NCBI RefSeq assembly: GCF_007988805.1
Contig: NZ_BJUV01000008.1
Coordinates: 44,023-108,022 of the forward strand
DNA length: 64,000 bases
Origin: Frigoribacterium faeni
GTDB lineage: Bacteria; Actinomycetota; Actinomycetes; Actinomycetales; Microbacteriaceae
Direction: 5' to 3'
A program made the translations under genes and the position numbers. Under the pieces are notes generated by a model that was given only the letters and a program-made list of their open reading frames with translations, was not told where the DNA came from and searched no databases. This document shows, piece after piece, positions 11,094-20,032 of this stretch (positions are counted from its first letter, which is position 1; every line of letters starts with the position of its first letter).

Positions 11094-12039
11094 CACGACA
11101 CCGGGCCTGTCGCCCGACCACTTCGTCGCCCCCCTCGACGAGACGCCGCTGAAGGCCGTCGACGCCGTCGACGAGACCGAGAAGCCCCGCTCGAGCTGGA
11201 ACGATGCGTGGGACGCCATGAAGACGCGTCCGCTGTTCTGGATCTCCGCGGTGCTGATCCTCTTCGTGATCGTCGTCGCGGTGTTCCCGCAGCTGTTCAC
11301 CAGCACGTCGCCCAACTCGGGCGCGAGCCTCCCCGACAGCAACGGACCGGCCGAGTCGGGTCACCCGATGGGCTTCACGCTGCAGGGACTCGACGTCTAC
11401 GCCCGGGTCGTCTACGGCACCCGCGCCTCCCTGACCGTGGGCCTGCTCGCCACCGTGATCGTCACCCTCGTGGGTGTCGTCATCGGCTCGCTGGCCGGCT
11501 ACTACGGCGGCTGGCTCGACGCGATCGTCTCGCGCATCGGCGACATCTTCTTCGCGATCCCCACCGTCCTCGGCGCGATCGTGCTGATGTCGGTCCTGCC
11601 CTCGCGGACTCCGCTGACCGTCGCCCTGGTGCTGTCGCTCTTCGCCTGGCCGCAGATCGCGCGCATCATGCGCGGCTCGGTGCTCGGCGCCAAGAGCAGC
11701 GACTACGTCATGGCATCGGCCGCGCTCGGCGTCTCGCGCTTCCGCATCCTGCTGCGTCACGTGGTCCCCAACGCCATCACCCCGGTGATCGTCGTCGCGA
11801 CCGTCTCGCTCGGGACGTTCATCGTGGCCGAGGCCACCCTGTCGTTCCTCGGGATCGGCCTGCCCGGAACCGTGATGTCCTGGGGCAACGACATCAACTC
11901 GGCGCGCTCCTCGCTCCGCGTCGCGCCGATGCCCCTGATCTGGCCGGCCGCCGCCCTCTCGGTGACCGTCCTGTCGTTCCTGATGATGGGCGACGTCGTG
12001 CGCGACGCCCTCGACCCGAAGGCGAGGGCTCGTCGATGA
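11083..12039 (+). CDS. Peptide ABC transporter permease (DppC/OppC type)
   Basis: A 318-residue partner permease. A cytoplasmic N-terminal tail of about 45 residues precedes the first membrane helix (FWISAVLILFVIVVAVF). The permease domain includes GTRASLTVGLLAT, the EAA loop YVMASAALGVSRFRILLRHVVPN, and AEATLSFLGIGLP, a strong DppC signature. It starts inside the 3' end of the first permease gene and its TGA overlaps the ATG of the ATPase gene, so the three are translationally coupled. Confidence 0.93.
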   Translation: MPSNTTPGLSPDHFVAPLDETPLKAVDAVDETEKPRSSWNDAWDAMKTRPLFWISAVLILFVIVVAVFPQLFTSTSPNSGASLPDSNGPAESGHPMGFTLQGLDVYARVVYGTRASLTVGLLATVIVTLVGVVIGSLAGYYGGWLDAIVSRIGDIFFAIPTVLGAIVLMSVLPSRTPLTVALVLSLFAWPQIARIMRGSVLGAKSSDYVMASAALGVSRFRILLRHVVPNAITPVIVVATVSLGTFIVAEATLSFLGIGLPGTVMSWGNDINSARSSLRVAPMPLIWPAAALSVTVLSFLMMGDVVRDALDPKARARR

Positions 12040-13793
12040 CCTCCACCTCCACCCGTCCCGAGTCGGCGAGCACCGCCTCCTCGCAGACCCCCCTCCTCGA
12101 GATCAAGGGTCTGAAGATCGGTTTCAAGACCCAGTCCGGTTACGTCGACGCCGTCCGCGGCGTGGACTTCACGATGATGCCGGGCGAGCGCCTGGCGATC
12201 GTCGGCGAGTCCGGCTCCGGCAAGTCGACCACCGCGACGTCCATCATCGACCTGCTGCCGGGAGCCGGCGAGGTCACCGGCGGCCAGATCCTGTTCGAGG
12301 GCAAGGACCTCACCAAGGTCGGACCCGCCGAGATGCAGGCCATCCGCGGCCGCGAGATCGGCTACGTCCCGCAGGACCCGATGTCGAACCTCAACCCGGT
12401 GTGGAGCATCGGGTTCCAGGTCGAGGAGGCGATCCGCGCGAACGGGATCGCCACCGGCAAGCAGGCCGTCCGCGCCCGGGCCGTCGAGGTGCTGAAGGAG
12501 GCCGGCCTCGGCGACGCCGACCAGCGTCTCAAGCAGTTCCCGCACCAGTTCTCGGGCGGCATGCGCCAGCGCGTGCTGATCGGGATCGGCCTGTCGTCGC
12601 GGCCCAAGCTGCTCATCGCCGACGAGCCGACCTCGGCCCTCGACGTCACCGTCCAGCGTCGCATCCTCGATCACCTCGAGACCCTGACCCGCGACTACGG
12701 CACGTCCGTGCTCTTCATCACGCACGACCTCGGTCTCGCCGCCGAGCGCGCCGAGAAGCTCGTCGTGATGTACAAGGGCCAGGTCGTCGAGTCCGGTCCG
12801 TCGAAGGAGATCCTGGCGAACCCGCAGCACCCGTACACGCAGCGTCTCGTGGCCGCGGCGCCGAGCCTCGCGAGCCGGCGCATCCAGTCGACGATCGAGC
12901 CGACGCACAGCCACGCGGGCGAGGTCTCCGCCGAGGGCGCCGACGACGCCGAGCTGATCGCCCGCGCCCAGCAGCGCGAGGAGCTCGGCAGGAAGAACGC
13001 CTCGTACATCCAGGTCGACAACCTCTCGAAGGTCTACCGGATCCGCCAGGGCGGGTTCAAGACGACCGAGCTGAAGGCCGTCGACGAGGTGTCGTTCGCG
13101 ATCCCCCGGGGCACGACCATGGCCCTCGTCGGCGAGTCCGGCTCGGGCAAGTCGACCGTGGCGAAGCTGGTGCTGCAGCTCGAGTCGATCACCTCCGGCA
13201 CGGTGCAGATCGACGGACAGAGCGTCGGAGCGCTGAAGGGCAAGGAGCTCTTCGACTTCCGTCGCCGCGTCCAGCCCGTCTTCCAGGACCCGTACGGCTC
13301 TCTCGACCCGATGTACAGCGTCGGCAACACGATCGCCGAGCCGCTCGTCACGCACGGGATCGGCGACCGCAAGAGCCGCCAGGCGCGGGTGCACGAGCTC
13401 CTCGACCAGGTGTCGCTGCCGGTCTCGATGGTCAACCGCTACCCGGGCGAGCTCTCGGGCGGTCAGCGTCAGCGGATCGCCGTGGCGCGGGCCCTCGCGC
13501 TCAAGCCCGACGTGATCGTGCTCGACGAGGCCGTCTCGGCCCTCGACGTGCTCGTGCAGGGCCAGGTGCTCGACCTGCTCACCGACCTGCAGACCGAGCT
13601 GGGCCTGACCTACCTCTTCATCACGCACGACCTCGCCGTCGTCCGCCTGATCGCCGACAACGTCTGCGTCATGCAGAAGGGACGCATCGTCGAGGCGGGC
13701 ACCACCGACGAGATCTTCGCGAACCCGGCTCAGCAGTACACGCGCGAGCTGCTCGAGGCCATCCCCGGCGCGAACTTCGAGTTCGGACGGTAG
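12036..13793 (+). CDS. Peptide ABC transporter ATP-binding protein, fused DppD-DppF
   Basis: A 585-residue protein with two complete ABC ATPase domains in one chain. Domain 1 (about 20-270) has [17 protein letters not shown] and [11 protein letters not shown]. Domain 2 (about 325-580) has [17 protein letters not shown] and [10 protein letters not shown], where the usual P-T of DEPTSALD is replaced by A-V. The oligopeptide-specific C-terminal tail of domain 1 ([13 protein letters not shown]) is present. The fusion supplies both nucleotide-binding sites for the two permeases upstream. A GC-rich terminator follows. Confidence 0.93.
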   Translation: MTSTSTRPESASTASSQTPLLEIKGLKIGFKTQSGYVDAVRGVDFTMMPGERLAIVGESGSGKSTTATSIIDLLPGAGEVTGGQILFEGKDLTKVGPAEMQAIRGREIGYVPQDPMSNLNPVWSIGFQVEEAIRANGIATGKQAVRARAVEVLKEAGLGDADQRLKQFPHQFSGGMRQRVLIGIGLSSRPKLLIADEPTSALDVTVQRRILDHLETLTRDYGTSVLFITHDLGLAAERAEKLVVMYKGQVVESGPSKEILANPQHPYTQRLVAAAPSLASRRIQSTIEPTHSHAGEVSAEGADDAELIARAQQREELGRKNASYIQVDNLSKVYRIRQGGFKTTELKAVDEVSFAIPRGTTMALVGESGSGKSTVAKLVLQLESITSGTVQIDGQSVGALKGKELFDFRRRVQPVFQDPYGSLDPMYSVGNTIAEPLVTHGIGDRKSRQARVHELLDQVSLPVSMVNRYPGELSGGQRQRIAVARALALKPDVIVLDEAVSALDVLVQGQVLDLLTDLQTELGLTYLFITHDLAVVRLIADNVCVMQKGRIVEAGTTDEIFANPAQQYTRELLEAIPGANFEFGR

Positions 13794-13815
13794 GCGCCTC
13801 GCGCCTCCCCGGACG

Positions 13816-13858
13816 AGGGCCTCTCCGCCGTGCCGACCGCACGGGGGAGGGGCCCTTT
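13816..13858 (+). terminator. Intrinsic terminator of the peptide transporter operon
   Basis: AGGGCCTCTCC near 13816 pairs with GGAGGGGCCCT (13847-13856 region) around a second small GC stem, followed by TTT. It separates the transporter operon from the typA promoter. Confidence 0.7.
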
Positions 13859-13869
13859 ACCACGTGCCG

Positions 13870-13875
13870 TAGACT
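13870..13875 (+). promoter_or_regulatory. -10 element of typA
   Basis: TAGACT lies about 60 bases upstream of the typA ATG, directly after the preceding terminator, giving a leader of about 50 bases. Confidence 0.45.
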
Positions 13876-13934
13876 GTTGTCGCCGGGCTCTGACCCGAGC
13901 ACCTCCCCCTCCGCTTCTCGTAAGGAATACATCC

Positions 13935-15845
13935 ATGGCGACTGCCATCCGCAGCGACCTGCGCAACGTGGCGATCGTGGCCCACGTCGACCACGGCAAG
14001 ACGACTCTCGTCGACGCCATGCTCAAGCAGACCAACTCGTTCGACGCCCACTTCGACACCGAAGACCGCATGATGGACTCGAACGAGCTCGAGCGCGAAA
14101 AGGGCATCACGATCCTCGCGAAGAACACCGCGGTGCTCTACAACGGTGCCCACGCGACCGACGGCCCCATCACGATCAACGTGATCGACACCCCCGGCCA
14201 CGCCGACTTCGGCGGAGAGGTCGAGCGCGGCCTGTCGATGGTCGACGGCGTCGTGCTGCTCGTCGACGCGTCCGAGGGCCCCCTGCCCCAGACGCGCTTC
14301 GTGCTCCGCAAGGCCCTGGCGGCCAAGCTGCCCGTCATCCTGCTGGTCAACAAGACCGACCGCCCCGACGCCCGCATCGACGAGGTCGTGGCCGAGTCGC
14401 AGGATCTCCTCCTCGGTCTCGCGAGCGACCTGAGCGAAGAGGTCGAGGATCTCGACCTCGACGCGATCCTCAACGTGCCGGTCGTCTACGCCTCGGGCCG
14501 TAACGGCGCCGCGTCGACGAACAAGCCCGCCGACGGCTCGCTGCCCGACAACGACGACCTCGAGCCGCTGTTCGACGCCATCCTCACGCACGTGCCGGCG
14601 CCGACCTACGACGACGAGCACCCGCTGCAGGCGCACGTCACCAACCTCGACGCCTCGCCGTTCCTCGGACGCCTCGCGCTCCTCCGCGTCTTCCACGGCA
14701 CCCTGAAGAAGGGCCAGACCGTCGCCTGGGTCAAGCAGGACGGCACCACGGTCAACGCCCGCATCACCGAGCTGCTCATCACGAAGGCGCTCGACCGCTA
14801 CCCGGCCGAGAGCGCGGGCCCCGGTGACATCGTCGCCGTCGCCGGCTTCGACACGATCACCATCGGCGAGACCCTGTCCGACCCGGAGGACGTCCGGCCG
14901 CTGCCGACCATCACGGTCGACGACCCCGCTATCTCGATGACGATCGGCACCAACACTTCGCCCCTCATCGGCAAGGTCAAGGGCCACAAGCTCACCGCGC
15001 GCATGGTGAAAGACCGACTCGACCGCGAGCTGATCGGTAACGTCAGCCTCAAGGTCGTCGACATCGGACGCCCCGACGCGTGGGAGGTCCAGGGCCGTGG
15101 CGAGCTCGCCCTGGCGATCCTGGTCGAGCAGATGCGCCGCGAGGGCTTCGAGCTCACCGTCGGCAAGCCGCAGGTCGTCACCCGTCGCGACGAGAACGGC
15201 AAGCTGCAGGAGCCCTTCGAGCACATGACCATCGACGTGCCCGACGAGTACCTCGGCGCGATCACGCAGCTGATGGCCGCCCGCAAGGGACGCATGGAGA
15301 ACATGGCGAACCACGGCTCGGGCTGGGTGCGGATGGAGTTCATCGTCCCCTCGCGCGGCCTGATCGGCTTCCGCACGCAGTTCCTCACCGACACGCGCGG
15401 CACCGGCATCGCCAACGGCATCAGCCACGGCTACGGCCCCTGGGCCGGCGAGATCTCGACCCGCACCAACGGCTCGATCATCGCCGACCGCTCCGGTGTG
15501 GTGACGCCCTTCGCGATCATCAACCTCCAGGAGCGCATGTCGTTCTTCGTCCAGCCGACCGAAGAGGTCTACGAGGGCATGGTCGTGGGCGAGAACTCGC
15601 GCGCCGACGACATGGACGTCAACATCACCAAAGAGAAGAAGCTGACCAACATGCGTCAGTCCACGGCCGACAACTTCGAGTCGATGACGCCCTCCAAGGT
15701 GCTGTCGCTCGAGGAGTCGCTCGAGTTCGCCGGCGACGACGAGTGCGTCGAGGTCACCCCCGACGCGATCCGCATCCGCAAGGTCGAGCTCGACGCGTCG
15801 GCTCGCCAGCGCAGCACCGCTCGCCTGAAGAAGCAGAACGCGTAG
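13935..15845 (+). CDS. typA: Translational GTPase TypA/BipA
   Basis: A 636-residue ribosome-associated GTPase of the EF-G-like family, linked to ribosome assembly and stress adaptation. G1 reads HVDHGKTT (17-24); EREKGITILAKN is the switch I region; DTPGHADFGGEVER is G3; NKTDRPDAR is G4. Domain II follows, and the C-terminal TypA-specific part contains RGELALAILVEQMRREGFEL and IVPSRGLIGFRT. ATG 13935 has AAGGAA seven bases upstream. It is a single-gene unit ending in a strong hairpin. It is adjacent to a peptide transporter here; in mycobacteria typA lies beside the peptide-binding-protein-like lpqW. Confidence 0.97.
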   Translation: MATAIRSDLRNVAIVAHVDHGKTTLVDAMLKQTNSFDAHFDTEDRMMDSNELEREKGITILAKNTAVLYNGAHATDGPITINVIDTPGHADFGGEVERGLSMVDGVVLLVDASEGPLPQTRFVLRKALAAKLPVILLVNKTDRPDARIDEVVAESQDLLLGLASDLSEEVEDLDLDAILNVPVVYASGRNGAASTNKPADGSLPDNDDLEPLFDAILTHVPAPTYDDEHPLQAHVTNLDASPFLGRLALLRVFHGTLKKGQTVAWVKQDGTTVNARITELLITKALDRYPAESAGPGDIVAVAGFDTITIGETLSDPEDVRPLPTITVDDPAISMTIGTNTSPLIGKVKGHKLTARMVKDRLDRELIGNVSLKVVDIGRPDAWEVQGRGELALAILVEQMRREGFELTVGKPQVVTRRDENGKLQEPFEHMTIDVPDEYLGAITQLMAARKGRMENMANHGSGWVRMEFIVPSRGLIGFRTQFLTDTRGTGIANGISHGYGPWAGEISTRTNGSIIADRSGVVTPFAIINLQERMSFFVQPTEEVYEGMVVGENSRADDMDVNITKEKKLTNMRQSTADNFESMTPSKVLSLEESLEFAGDDECVEVTPDAIRIRKVELDASARQRSTARLKKQNA

Positions 15846-15872
15846 CAGCACTCGGTCACCCCGTGACGCCCA

Positions 15873-15904
15873 GGAGGCGGTCCGCATCCGTGCGGGCCGC
15901 CTCC
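15873..15904 (+). terminator. Terminator of typA
   Basis: GGAGGCGG (15873-15880) and CCGCCTCC (15897-15904) form a stem extended by an inner TCCGCA/TGCGGG stem, followed by TTCGTG. Confidence 0.75.
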
Positions 15905-15963
15905 TTCGTGCATCCTCCGCATGTTCTGCGCGGCCGCCCAGTCATCGCCGCTACCCTCGCCTG

Positions 15964-16479
15964 GTGCCGACCCCCACCACGATCCTCGCCCGTTCCGCCG
16001 CCGCGCTCGCCCTGGCCGCGGGCCTCGTCGCCGGGCTGACTGCCTGCGGAGAGGGCTCGCCCGTCGACAACATCGTCGGCGGGGCCATCGACAGCAGCGT
16101 CGAGGGTCTCACCGGCACCGTGCAGCAGGCGGTCGAGGACGCCGCGGACGAGGTGCTCGGCGGTGCCGGCATCACGACCGACGGGACGCTGCCCGAGTCG
16201 TTCCCGGCCGAGGTGCCGCTCGTCGAGGGCACCGTGCGCGGGGGCGGCGCCGGTCCCGACGGGTCCGGCTGGGTCGCCCAGGTGACGGTGTCGGGCGCCG
16301 ACCGGTTCGCCGCCGCGCAGCAGCGGCTCGAGGCGGCGGGCTACACCGGCAGCGGGGTCGACTCCGACGCCGACAGCGGGTTCGGCACCTTCACCGGCTC
16401 GCAGTACCGCGTCGTGCTGACGGTCGGCACCGACGCCGACGGGGTCTCCACCGCGACCTACGTCGTCACGCCGGTCTGA
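15964..16479 (+). CDS. Putative lipoprotein
   Basis: A 171-residue exported lipoprotein with lipobox LTAC (Cys28). An Ala/Asp/Gly-rich amphipathic stretch (about 35-75) follows, then a small beta-rich domain (about 80-171) with two strand pairs ending in YVVTPV. I do not recognise the family. GTG 15964 follows TACCCT (15952-15957) and a six-base spacer with no Shine-Dalgarno, so it is probably leaderless. It is convergent with efeB. Confidence 0.75.
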   Translation: MPTPTTILARSAAALALAAGLVAGLTACGEGSPVDNIVGGAIDSSVEGLTGTVQQAVEDAADEVLGGAGITTDGTLPESFPAEVPLVEGTVRGGGAGPDGSGWVAQVTVSGADRFAAAQQRLEAAGYTGSGVDSDADSGFGTFTGSQYRVVLTVGTDADGVSTATYVVTPV

Positions 16480-16522
16480 CGTCGTCGGCCTCCGTCGGAT
16501 CGCCGTTCCGGACGCCGTTGGC

Positions 16523-17806
16523 TCACGCGAAGAGGGTCTCGCCCACCCAGCCCCCCTCGGACGCTCCCGGCGGGATCGCGAAGATCGCCGAGCCGACGTG
16601 CTTGACGTACTCGCTCATCCGGTCGCTCCGCGCCAGCGCCTGCTGGATCGGCACGAACTGCCGTCGCGCGTCGCGGTTGAAGCAGAGGAAGAACAGTCCT
16701 GCGTTCAGGCGCCCGAGCTCGTCGTTGCCGTCGACGAAGTTGTAGCCCCGGCGCAGCAGCGTGGCCCCGTCGTTGTTCCGCGGGTGAGCCAGGGCCACGT
16801 GCGAGTCGGGGGCGATCGCGGGGCCGCCCCCGTCGGTCGCGGCGACGGTGAAGTCGGGCTCGGTGAACTCGGTCCCGCCCGACAGGGGTGCCCCCTCCGC
16901 CTTGTCCCGCCCGATGACGGTCTGCTGCTCGCCGAGGGAGGCGTGGTCCCAGGTCTCGATCGTCATCCGGATCTTGCGGGCGACGAGATAGGACCCGCCG
17001 GCCATCCACCCGGCGCCGTCTCCGGCCGCGGCCCAGACGCCCTCGTCGACGGCTGCGGTGTCCTCGGCCTTGACGTTGGCCGTGCCGTCCTTGAAGCCGA
17101 ACAGGTTGCGCAGCGTCGTCTGGCCCCGGGTGGTCGACGAGGTCCGGCCGAAGCCGAGCTGCGACCAGCGGAGGGAGGCGCGGCCGAAGGCGATGCGCGA
17201 GAGGTTGCGGATCGCGTGCACCGCCACCTGGGGGTCGTCGCTGCACGCCTGGATGCAGAGGTCGCCCCCGCTGGCCGCCTCGATCAGCTGGTCGCCCGAG
17301 AAGTGCGGCAGTTCGATCAGGGCAGGGGGTCGCCTCGAGGCCAGGCCGAAGCGGTCGGTCCCGTCCGCGGTCGTGAACAGGGTCGGGCCGACGCCGATCG
17401 TCACGGTGAGGCCCGCGGCGGGCAGGCCCCGTGCCTCCCCGGTGTCGTCGGGAGGCGCGGCGAGGCTTCCGCCGGTGGCTCCCGTCGGGCTCACGTCGAG
17501 TCCCGCCGTGAGCCGGGAGGCGGCGTAGCTCCAGTCCTGGAGCAGCTCGATCAGCTCGTTCCGGGAGACCCCGTCGGCGACGTCGAAGGCGGCGAAGTGC
17601 AATCGGTCCTGCGCGGCGGTGACGATGCCGGACTGGTGGCGTCCGAAGAACGGGTACGAGGCGGAGGCCCCCGACGACCCGCCGGCGTGGGCGGTGACGG
17701 CGCGATCGGCTCCGACGCCGAGCCCCAGTCCGAGCACGCCGGCGCCGACGCCGGTCCCGACGAGGCCGAGCAGGCCCCGTCGCGACAGGCCGCTGCTGTC
17801 CGTCAC
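16523..17806 (-). CDS. efeB: Deferrochelatase/peroxidase EfeB (DyP-type)
   Basis: A 427-residue haem-dependent peroxidase of the EfeUOB iron system. The N-terminus has a twin-arginine signal (SRRGLLGLVGTGVGAG), so it is exported folded. The DyP signature GFKDGT lies near the middle, with downstream FTVAATDGG and FFLCFNRDARRQFVPIQ segments typical of EfeB. In E. coli EfeB oxidises ferrous iron for uptake and may remove iron from haem. I set the start at GTG 17806, two bases after the efeO stop; open sequence upstream is the antiphase reading of efeO. It is the last gene of efeUOB. Confidence 0.92.
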   Translation of the reverse strand: MTDSSGLSRRGLLGLVGTGVGAGVLGLGLGVGADRAVTAHAGGSSGASASYPFFGRHQSGIVTAAQDRLHFAAFDVADGVSRNELIELLQDWSYAASRLTAGLDVSPTGATGGSLAAPPDDTGEARGLPAAGLTVTIGVGPTLFTTADGTDRFGLASRRPPALIELPHFSGDQLIEAASGGDLCIQACSDDPQVAVHAIRNLSRIAFGRASLRWSQLGFGRTSSTTRGQTTLRNLFGFKDGTANVKAEDTAAVDEGVWAAAGDGAGWMAGGSYLVARKIRMTIETWDHASLGEQQTVIGRDKAEGAPLSGGTEFTEPDFTVAATDGGGPAIAPDSHVALAHPRNNDGATLLRRGYNFVDGNDELGRLNAGLFFLCFNRDARRQFVPIQQALARSDRMSEYVKHVGSAIFAIPPGASEGGWVGETLFA

Positions 17807-17808
17807 CG

Positions 17809-19005
17809 TCAGGCGACCAGCGCCGACGTCAGCCTGCTGAGCGGCTCGCTGAGCGCGTTGACGGCGTCCGAGAGCTTCTTCTTGTCGGCGTCGGTCAGCT
17901 CGGTGTACGAGGGGTAGCCCGCGTCGAGGCTGCCGTAGCCGGCCAGGAGCGTCTCGACCTTCGTCAGCTGCGCGTCGATCGAGGTGGCGAGCTCGGGGTC
18001 CTTCTCGTCGACGATGTCGCGGACCCCGTCGAAGGCGACGCGGGCGCCCTCGAGGTTGCCCTGGAAGTCGTAGAGGTCGGTGTGCGACCAGATCTCCTCC
18101 TCGCCGGTGATCTTGCCCGTCGCGACCTCGTCCATCAGACCCACGGCGCCGTTGGCGATCGTGTCGATGCCGACGGTGAAGTCGCTCGCGGTGACCTCGT
18201 CGTAGAGGTCCGCCGTGTCGCTCGTCAGCAGGTCCGCGTAGTGCGCGCGCTCGTCGGCCGTCAGGGGGACGTACGCCGCGCCTCCGTTCTCGTCCGCCGA
18301 GGGCTGCCAGAGGTCCTTCTCGATCCGGTGCCAGCCGGTCCACTCGGTGCCGGGCTCGACGTCGGCCTCGCGGAAGTCGATCTTCGGGTCGAGGTCGCCG
18401 AACGACTCGGCCACCGGCTCGATGCGCTCGTAGTGCGCCCGCGCCGACGGGTACAGCGACCGGGCCTTCTCGTCGTCGCCGGCCGTGTATGCGGCGAGGA
18501 ACTCGTCGGTGGCCGTGACGAGCTGCCCGGTCTGGTCCTTCACGTAACCGACGTAGGCGGTCGCCGCGGCGTCGATCCGCTCCTTCTCGCTGCCGGTCGC
18601 CTCGACGGCCGTGCCCGAGTCGGTCACCGTGAAGGAGGCGCGGACGCCTTCGCCGACGAGGCCCGGGACGCAGGCGGTGTAGTAGTCGCCTGCCGGGACC
18701 GAGACGGTCATCGACCCGGTGGTGCCCGGCCCGATGTTCTCCTTCTCGCTGATGATCCGGAGGCCGTCGTCGGCGAGCAGCTCGAACTCGCTGTTGTCGC
18801 TGCCGTTGTTCGTCATGGTGAACGTGACCGGACCGCTCGGCACCGAGGTGGTCGAGAGGGAGCACCCGTCGTCGGTGCCGTCGACCGTGACCGCGGTGGC
18901 CGCGGACGATCCCGCGGGGGCGTTGGCGACGCAGCCGGTGAGGGCGAGGGCCAGTGCGGCGAGGCCGGAGGCGACGGCGAGGGGGCGGAGGGGGCGAGGG
19001 GTCAT
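17809..19005 (-). CDS. efeO: Iron uptake protein EfeO (cupredoxin plus imelysin/M75 domain)
   Basis: A 398-residue extracytoplasmic lipoprotein with lipobox LTGC (Cys25). Domain 1 (about 35-130) is a cupredoxin-like fold containing TMTNNGSDNSEFELL and YYTACVPG, a possible metal site. Domain 2 (about 145-398) is the M75 imelysin domain with the GWHRIEKDLW motif (HxxE). It is thought to capture iron and pass it to EfeU. Its ATG overlaps the efeU stop (ATGA), and efeB begins two bases after its stop, so the three genes are tightly coupled. Confidence 0.93.
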   Translation of the reverse strand: MTPRPLRPLAVASGLAALALALTGCVANAPAGSSAATAVTVDGTDDGCSLSTTSVPSGPVTFTMTNNGSDNSEFELLADDGLRIISEKENIGPGTTGSMTVSVPAGDYYTACVPGLVGEGVRASFTVTDSGTAVEATGSEKERIDAAATAYVGYVKDQTGQLVTATDEFLAAYTAGDDEKARSLYPSARAHYERIEPVAESFGDLDPKIDFREADVEPGTEWTGWHRIEKDLWQPSADENGGAAYVPLTADERAHYADLLTSDTADLYDEVTASDFTVGIDTIANGAVGLMDEVATGKITGEEEIWSHTDLYDFQGNLEGARVAFDGVRDIVDEKDPELATSIDAQLTKVETLLAGYGSLDAGYPSYTELTDADKKKLSDAVNALSEPLSRLTSALVA

Positions 19006-19877
19006 TCGGAGGCTCCTGCGGTGCGGTGGACGAGAGACGGGGAGGCGGGGGCCGAGGGCGAGGGCCGGCGGGGCCCCCGGCGTCGGGTCGCGCGGACGAC
19101 GAGGGGCACGACGACGATCAGGTAGACGAGCCAGGCGGTCAGCTGGAGCCAGCTGGGCGCGGGCGTGAAGCCGACGAGCCCCTGCAGCAGCGTGCCCACG
19201 GGGCTCGTCGGCGGGATGGCGGCGCTGACGTCGAAGGCCAGGGAGGCGCGGCCGGGCAGCACGCCCGCCTCCTGCAGATCGCCGACCCCGTACGCCAGCA
19301 CGCCCGCGGCGACGACCACCAGGAAGTACCCCGTGACGGTGAAGAAGCGTCGGAGGTCGATGGCCATCACGCCGCGGTGGATCGCGACGCCGATCGCGAC
19401 GGCGCTCAGGATGCCGAGGAGCGCTCCGATCATCGGGGTGGCGCCGCCGCCGGTGGACTGCACGGTGGCCCAGACGAACAGCGCCGTCTCGATGCCCTCA
19501 CGACCCACGGAGAGGAACCCCAGGGCGACGATCGCCCACGCCCCGCCCGCGAGGGCGCGATCGAGGCCCGACTCGAGCTCGCCCTTGAGGCTCCTGGCGG
19601 TGCGGGCCATCCAGAAGACCATCCAGGTCACGAAGCCCACGGCGACGATCGAGAGGCCGCCGCCGATCAGCTCCTGGGCCTGGAACGTGAGGCCGTAGGC
19701 GCCGAAGGTGAGCAGTGCGCCGATGCCGAGCGACAGGACGACGGCGGCGGAGACGCCGAGCCAGAGGCGGGGGAGCACGTCGGGGCGCCCGACCTTCACG
19801 ACGTAGGCGACGAGGATGCCGACGACGAGGGCGGCTTCGAGGCCCTCTCGGAGTCCGATGAGGTAGTTGGCGAGCAT
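19002..19877 (-). CDS. efeU: Iron permease EfeU (FTR1 family)
   Basis: A 291-residue membrane permease with seven hydrophobic helices. Both iron-binding REGLE-type motifs are present: REGLEA near residue 10 and REGIET in the fourth helix. This is the first gene of efeUOB. The ATG at 19877 has only a poor Shine-Dalgarno. About 80 bases upstream lies a near-consensus DtxR/IdeR box, so the operon is very likely derepressed under iron starvation. The C-terminal 40 residues are a basic, Pro/Ser-rich cytoplasmic tail. Confidence 0.93.
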   Translation of the reverse strand: MLANYLIGLREGLEAALVVGILVAYVVKVGRPDVLPRLWLGVSAAVVLSLGIGALLTFGAYGLTFQAQELIGGGLSIVAVGFVTWMVFWMARTARSLKGELESGLDRALAGGAWAIVALGFLSVGREGIETALFVWATVQSTGGGATPMIGALLGILSAVAIGVAIHRGVMAIDLRRFFTVTGYFLVVVAAGVLAYGVGDLQEAGVLPGRASLAFDVSAAIPPTSPVGTLLQGLVGFTPAPSWLQLTAWLVYLIVVVPLVVRATRRRGPRRPSPSAPASPSLVHRTAGASE

Positions 19878-19956
19878 GGAGCGGCTTTCGGGTGGTGGAC
19901 GGCGGGGGCGTCACCGTCGGCGCCACGGGGTCCGGCGCGGGTACCGCACCGAACAG

Positions 19957-19975
19957 TTTGGTTAGGCTAACCTTG
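19957..19975. promoter_or_regulatory. DtxR/IdeR-type iron box
   Basis: The 19 bases match the IdeR/DtxR consensus TTAGGTTAGGCTAACCTAA at 16 positions, with a perfect GGTTAGGCTAACC core. On the minus strand a -10-like TAGCCT lies inside it, so repressor binding would block efeU transcription. Confidence 0.8.
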
Positions 19976-19976
19976 C

Positions 19977-19995
19977 TAAGGGTGGCCTAACGAGG
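19977..19995. promoter_or_regulatory. Second, degenerate DtxR/IdeR-type box
   Basis: Read on the minus strand this site keeps the TTAGGC half-core and CCCTTA, about 12 of 19 consensus positions. It abuts the strong box with a one-base gap and lies just upstream of the -10 of the divergent PIG-L gene. Confidence 0.4.
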
Positions 19996-20032
19996 ATCGA
20001 CCATAGTGTCGCGCGGCATATCCTGTCTAGTG

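Noticed and set aside
16523..18865. Extension of efeB to about 780 residues
   Set aside because: The extra N-terminal part is the antiphase reading of efeO; the twin-arginine signal right after GTG 17806 marks the real start.
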